This document shows, piece after piece, positions 4,507-5,184 of a DNA stretch of 5,184 nt. The translations under genes and the position numbers were made by a program. The stretch comes from Thermoplasmata archaeon (GTDB taxonomy: Archaea > Thermoplasmatota > Thermoplasmata > Thermoplasmatales > Thermoplasmataceae). The first letter of the stretch is position 1; every line of letters starts with the position of its first letter. Location of the stretch: NCBI GenBank assembly GCA_021835185.1, contig JAKBQO010000115.1, positions 1 through 5,184 on the forward strand, written 5' to 3'. Below the pieces are notes generated by a model, which saw nothing but the letters and a program-made list of their open reading frames with translations, had not been told where the DNA came from and did not search any database.

Positions 4507-5184
4507 TTATAGTTTATAATGCCTGAATACTATATTTTTTATACTATCCATGAAAACCATCCAGATAAATGTTATTCCAATGCTGATCAGTATAAATTTT
4601 AATGGAATTGCAGTTACCAGTATGCCATAATAGGATATTGCTGAGATGACTATTATATCTAAGATACTGGAAATGAGAAGAACCCTCGAAGGCATTGAAT
4701 TGAAGAATCTTTTTCTTTCCCTTACCATATAAACGGTAAACTGTCCCGAGAATACAAGCATATCAAAGATAAATGTATGTATCTCGTTCATGCCCATTCT
4801 TGCCACTAATCCGATGTAAAGGAAGACAAAACCCTCTACTACAAGGAATGCCGAGAGTATAACTGATGAATAGATAAGAGACTTTACGTTCCACTTTTCT
4901 GGCTTTATAGAATATCCTACATTGTCCGTGGCTATGGACATGGTTACAAAGTCATTGGCAAAAATAAGAAGGATAACATCGAATGGTGTAGTAACAAAAA
5001 ATCTTACAACAAAAAATGAAAGGGTAAGGAAGAATGCAACCTGGATCGTTTTCATTATTTTATTCAGTGTGTATGTTAGCATTCTCTGGTAAATTCTTCT
5101 GCCTGACTTTATGCCGTCCACAATATCTGTAAGCCCGGGATGTGTGAGAACCACACTTGCGGATGCCTTTGCCACATCCGTTGC
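4507..5184 (-). CDS. C-terminal part of a P-type H+-ATPase (plasma-membrane, P3A type), cut by the window edge
   Basis: The frame runs from the right window edge to TAA at 4507-4509, 225 codons, with no true start inside; the GTG at 5175 is internal. The first residues, [18 protein letters not shown], match the end of the P-domain hinge in P3A proton pumps. The linker [11 protein letters not shown] leads into the last six helices: about 45-63 (TM5), 67-86 (TM6), 104-126, 136-154, 168-192 and 194-215. TM6 carries [13 protein letters not shown], and Asp78 of the fragment corresponds to the essential proton-binding Asp of plant pumps (Asp684 in AHA2). The equivalent of AHA2 Arg655 in TM5 appears to be Gln48. 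The protein ends soon after TM10, with no eukaryotic-style regulatory tail. The enzyme uses ATP to export protons (inference from family); in acid-living archaea it would help maintain near-neutral cytoplasm. The catalytic DKTGT site lies outside the window. Confidence 0.93.
   Translation of the reverse strand, partial: ATDVAKASASVVLTHPGLTDIVDGIKSGRRIYQRMLTYTLNKIMKTIQVAFFLTLSFFVVRFFVTTPFDVILLIFANDFVTMSIATDNVGYSIKPEKWNVKSLIYSSVILSAFLVVEGFVFLYIGLVARMGMNEIHTFIFDMLVFSGQFTVYMVRERKRFFNSMPSRVLLISSILDIIVISAISYYGILVTAIPLKFILISIGITFIWMVFMDSIKNIVFRHYKL

Overview
The window looks like chromosomal DNA of an AT-rich, acidophilic archaeon, most likely of the Thermoplasmatales (Ferroplasma, Acidiplasma, Cuniculiplasma or a relative). 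The evidence is as follows. Two genes appear to be leaderless, with TATA boxes about 25 bp upstream of their start codons. A third, SD-led group has archaeal-type AGGAGG sites. The gene set includes a PHP-containing family X DNA polymerase (uncommon in archaea but known from Thermoplasmata) and a plasma-membrane-type H+-ATPase. The lineage is an inference from this content; there is no rRNA or marker gene to confirm it.

Layout. Bases 1-123 hold the last 40 codons of an unidentified plus-strand gene. It converges, with a 4-bp gap, on an intact polX gene (128-1846, minus strand). A roughly 400-bp divergent intergenic region follows, holding the polX promoter, some weak broken reading frames and, at its right end, a TATA box with an inverted repeat against its BRE. 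It leads into a complete metal-dependent cyclase/kynurenine-formamidase-type hydrolase (2253-2906, plus strand). Directly behind that is the C-terminal half of an APC-superfamily amino-acid permease with no start and an in-frame stop upstream (2950-3666), best read as a decayed gene.

Next come two tiny plus-strand genes: a 57-residue basic protein (3775-3948) and a 71-residue single-pass membrane protein (3949-4164). Each has a strong Shine-Dalgarno site, and the stop codon of the first abuts the ATG of the second. I do not recognise either. A 342-bp stretch (4165-4506) follows with short broken frames, a perfect 14-bp palindrome and two hairpins, but no convincing gene. The window ends in the C-terminal 225 codons of a P-type proton ATPase on the minus strand (4507-5184, running off the edge).

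How the genes fit together: the polymerase (base-excision-type repair) and the proton pump (acid homeostasis) are housekeeping genes. The hydrolase and permease remnant may once have formed an amino-acid (possibly tryptophan/kynurenine) uptake and degradation pair. The stretch from about 2907 to 4506 reads as a plastic zone of gene decay between stable genes, and the small SD-led gene pair inside it is the least explained item. No CRISPR array, tRNA, rRNA or complete insertion sequence was found.
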